Positions 4,609-5,501 of a stretch of DNA of 5,501 nucleotides are shown here, piece after piece. Each line of letters starts with the position of its first letter. Within the stretch, counting starts at the first letter, position 1. Made by a program: the position numbers and the translations under genes. Where the stretch lies: contig CALQKQ020000264.1 of NCBI GenBank assembly GCA_943331195.2, positions 1-5,501 of the forward strand, written 5' to 3'. This stretch comes from Akkermansia muciniphila (GTDB lineage Bacteria > Verrucomicrobiota > Verrucomicrobiia > Verrucomicrobiales > V1-33). The notes beneath the pieces were generated by a model. That model worked only from the letters and a program-made list of their open reading frames with translations. It made no database searches and was not told the DNA's origin.

Positions 4609-5501
4609 TCAGGGGACGCGGAAGGTTTTGCCGGTGAAGGGGCACTTTACTTTGCTGCCGGCGGGGATTCCGGCGACGTCGACCATGCCGTCGTCGGGGG
4701 CGTAGGGGCTGTACACGCAGCCTTTGCGGCCCATCACGGGGGTGGCGAAGGGGAGATCGGCGAGGGAGACGGGGGGCGCTGGGGGGGGGAGGATGTCCTC
4801 GGGGGGCGGCGAGCTTTCGAGGAGGTCGCTGCTTTGGGCGGCGACGGGGACAGTGGTGGCTTCGGGAGCGCTGAGGGGGCTGGGCTCTGGGGCGGGGGGC
4901 TCGGGAGGGAGGGCCGCGATGTTGCGCGAAGCGGCTTGGGAGGTCAGGGCGACGGCGCTTGGTGAGGCCTTGGCTTTTTTGGGCTTGGCGAGCTGCGCGG
5001 GCTTGGTGGCGCGGGTTTTGGCCGTTTTGGCGGCGGTTTCCTGGCTCGGCTTGGTCGGCTTGGCGGCGATCGGCTTGGCGGCGATCGGCTTGGTGGCGAT
5101 CGGCTTGGCCGCGATGGGCTTGGCGGCGACGGGCTTGGCGGCGACGGGCTTGGCGGTGATCGGCTTGGCGGCGATCGGCTTGGTGGCGATCGGTTTAGCG
5201 GCGATCGGTTTAGCGGCGATCGGCTTGGCGGCGATCGGTTTGGCGGCGATCGGCTTGGCGGCGATGGGCTTGGCGGCGATCGGCTTGGTGGCGATCGGCT
5301 TGGCGGTGATCGGCTTGGCGGCGATCGGTTTGGCGGCGATCGGTTTGGCGGCGATCGGCTTGGTGGTGATCGGCTTGGCGGCGATGGGCTTGGCGGCGAT
5401 GGGCTTGGCGGCGATCGGCTTGGTGGCGATCGGCTTGGTGGCGATCGGCTTGGTGGCGATCGGCTTGGTGGCGATCGGCTTGGCGGCGATCGGCTTGGTG
5501 G
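4609..5501 (-). CDS. Pentapeptide (IAAKP)n repeat protein with compact C-terminal domain (N-terminus outside window)
   Basis: On the minus strand an open frame enters at 5501 and ends at TGA (4611-4609), giving 296 residues without a start. Residues 1-151 are a tandem pentapeptide, I/V-A/T-A/T-K-P: 29 complete copies with invariant Lys-Pro. Residues 152-191 are Lys/Ala-rich (TAKTRATKPAQLAKPKKAKA); 192-253 are a Pro/Ser/Glu-rich linker. The last ~45 form a compact domain: GRKGC (257-261), VYSPYAPDDGMVDV (262-275), GIPAGSKVKCPFTGKTF (277-293), RVP end. This terminal segment resembles one I recall from uncharacterised verrucomicrobial proteins; its function is unknown. KVKCPFTGKTFRVP also resembles half of a zinc ribbon with the second Cys replaced. 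The highly basic, Pro-spaced repeat suggests either a nucleic-acid-binding, histone-H1-like tail or an extended periplasm- or wall-spanning arm; nothing in view decides between them. Reading-frame evidence is strong: unit differences are mostly synonymous or conservative. The AI-2E gene follows after 61 bp, possibly in the same operon. Confidence 0.85.
   Translation of the reverse strand, partial: TKPIAAKPIATKPIATKPIATKPIATKPIAAKPIAAKPIAAKPITTKPIAAKPIAAKPIAAKPITAKPIATKPIAAKPIAAKPIAAKPIAAKPIAAKPIAAKPIATKPIAAKPITAKPVAAKPVAAKPIAAKPIATKPIAAKPIAAKPTKPSQETAAKTAKTRATKPAQLAKPKKAKASPSAVALTSQAASRNIAALPPEPPAPEPSPLSAPEATTVPVAAQSSDLLESSPPPEDILPPPAPPVSLADLPFATPVMGRKGCVYSPYAPDDGMVDVAGIPAGSKVKCPFTGKTFRVP
5056..5501. 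repeat. 15-bp tandem repeat array, at least 29 units, running off the window
   Basis: The + strand consensus unit is CGGCTTGGCGGCGAT. Twenty-nine complete units run in strict phase from 5056 to 5490, and a partial unit fills 5491-5501. Variation is limited: CGG or GGG (both Pro), CTT or TTT (both Lys), GGC, GGT or AGC (Ala or Thr), and GAT or GAC (Ile or Val). No unit is shifted or interrupted. Most junctions create the palindrome CGATCG at a 15-bp spacing. The array lies wholly inside the leftward repeat-protein gene and codes for its pentapeptide stretch. Confidence 0.97.

Noticed and set aside
4576..4965. Rightward 129-codon Gly-rich frame
   Set aside because: It is antisense to the linker and C-terminal domain of the repeat protein and has no recognisable domain or start context.
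4959..5159. Rightward frame with RRSAWRRSAW-type repeats
   Set aside because: It is the plus-strand shadow of the 15-bp array. The minus frame runs on into a non-repetitive domain and shows synonymous variation.
5056..5501. CRISPR array or direct-repeat RNA locus
   Set aside because: The units are 15 bp, contiguous and without spacers, and they keep a protein reading frame.

Overview
The window is high-GC bacterial DNA. It most resembles a Verrucomicrobiota (PVC group) chromosome. The clues are protein style: a giant FtsX-type permease with a CLNL motif, a secreted lectin-like partner, a small secreted EF-hand protein with a Lys-Pro tail, and a C-terminal SPYAP...KVKCP..GK.F.VP segment. There are no useful Shine-Dalgarno sequences. 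The taxonomic call is inference from recall; no rRNA or marker gene is present.

Layout. Positions 1-2535 are transcribed rightward. They hold the 3' half of an ABC transporter permease gene (1-1428, cut by the window edge), an 8-bp-overlapping gene for a secreted beta-sandwich protein (1421-2065), a 128-bp spacer with small hairpins, and a secreted two-EF-hand protein (2194-2535) closed by a strong intrinsic terminator (2576-2611). Positions 2612-3134 are a convergent intergenic region with no convincing gene. It contains a perfect 14-bp palindrome, a 14-bp direct repeat, a hexanucleotide microsatellite and a candidate leftward terminator. Positions 3135-5501 are transcribed leftward: a Pro/Lys-repeat protein gene (4609 to beyond 5501), followed after 61 bp by an AI-2E family permease gene (3135-4547).

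The permease and the secreted protein are probably translationally coupled and act together at the envelope. The repeat gene and the AI-2E permease gene may form a second transcription unit. The most interesting object is the repeat gene. At least 29 consecutive 15-bp units encode a pentapeptide of the form I-A-A-K-P with invariant K-P, followed by a Pro-rich linker and a compact, conserved-looking C-terminal domain. The gene lacks a start inside the window and is easy to miss.

The + strand is G-rich throughout, whichever way the genes run. Rightward genes favour G-ending codons and the leftward permease favours C-ending codons, which suggests a replication-linked strand bias with + as the leading strand. 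I found no rRNA, tRNA, CRISPR array, transposase or phage gene, and no clear evidence for a new multi-gene system.
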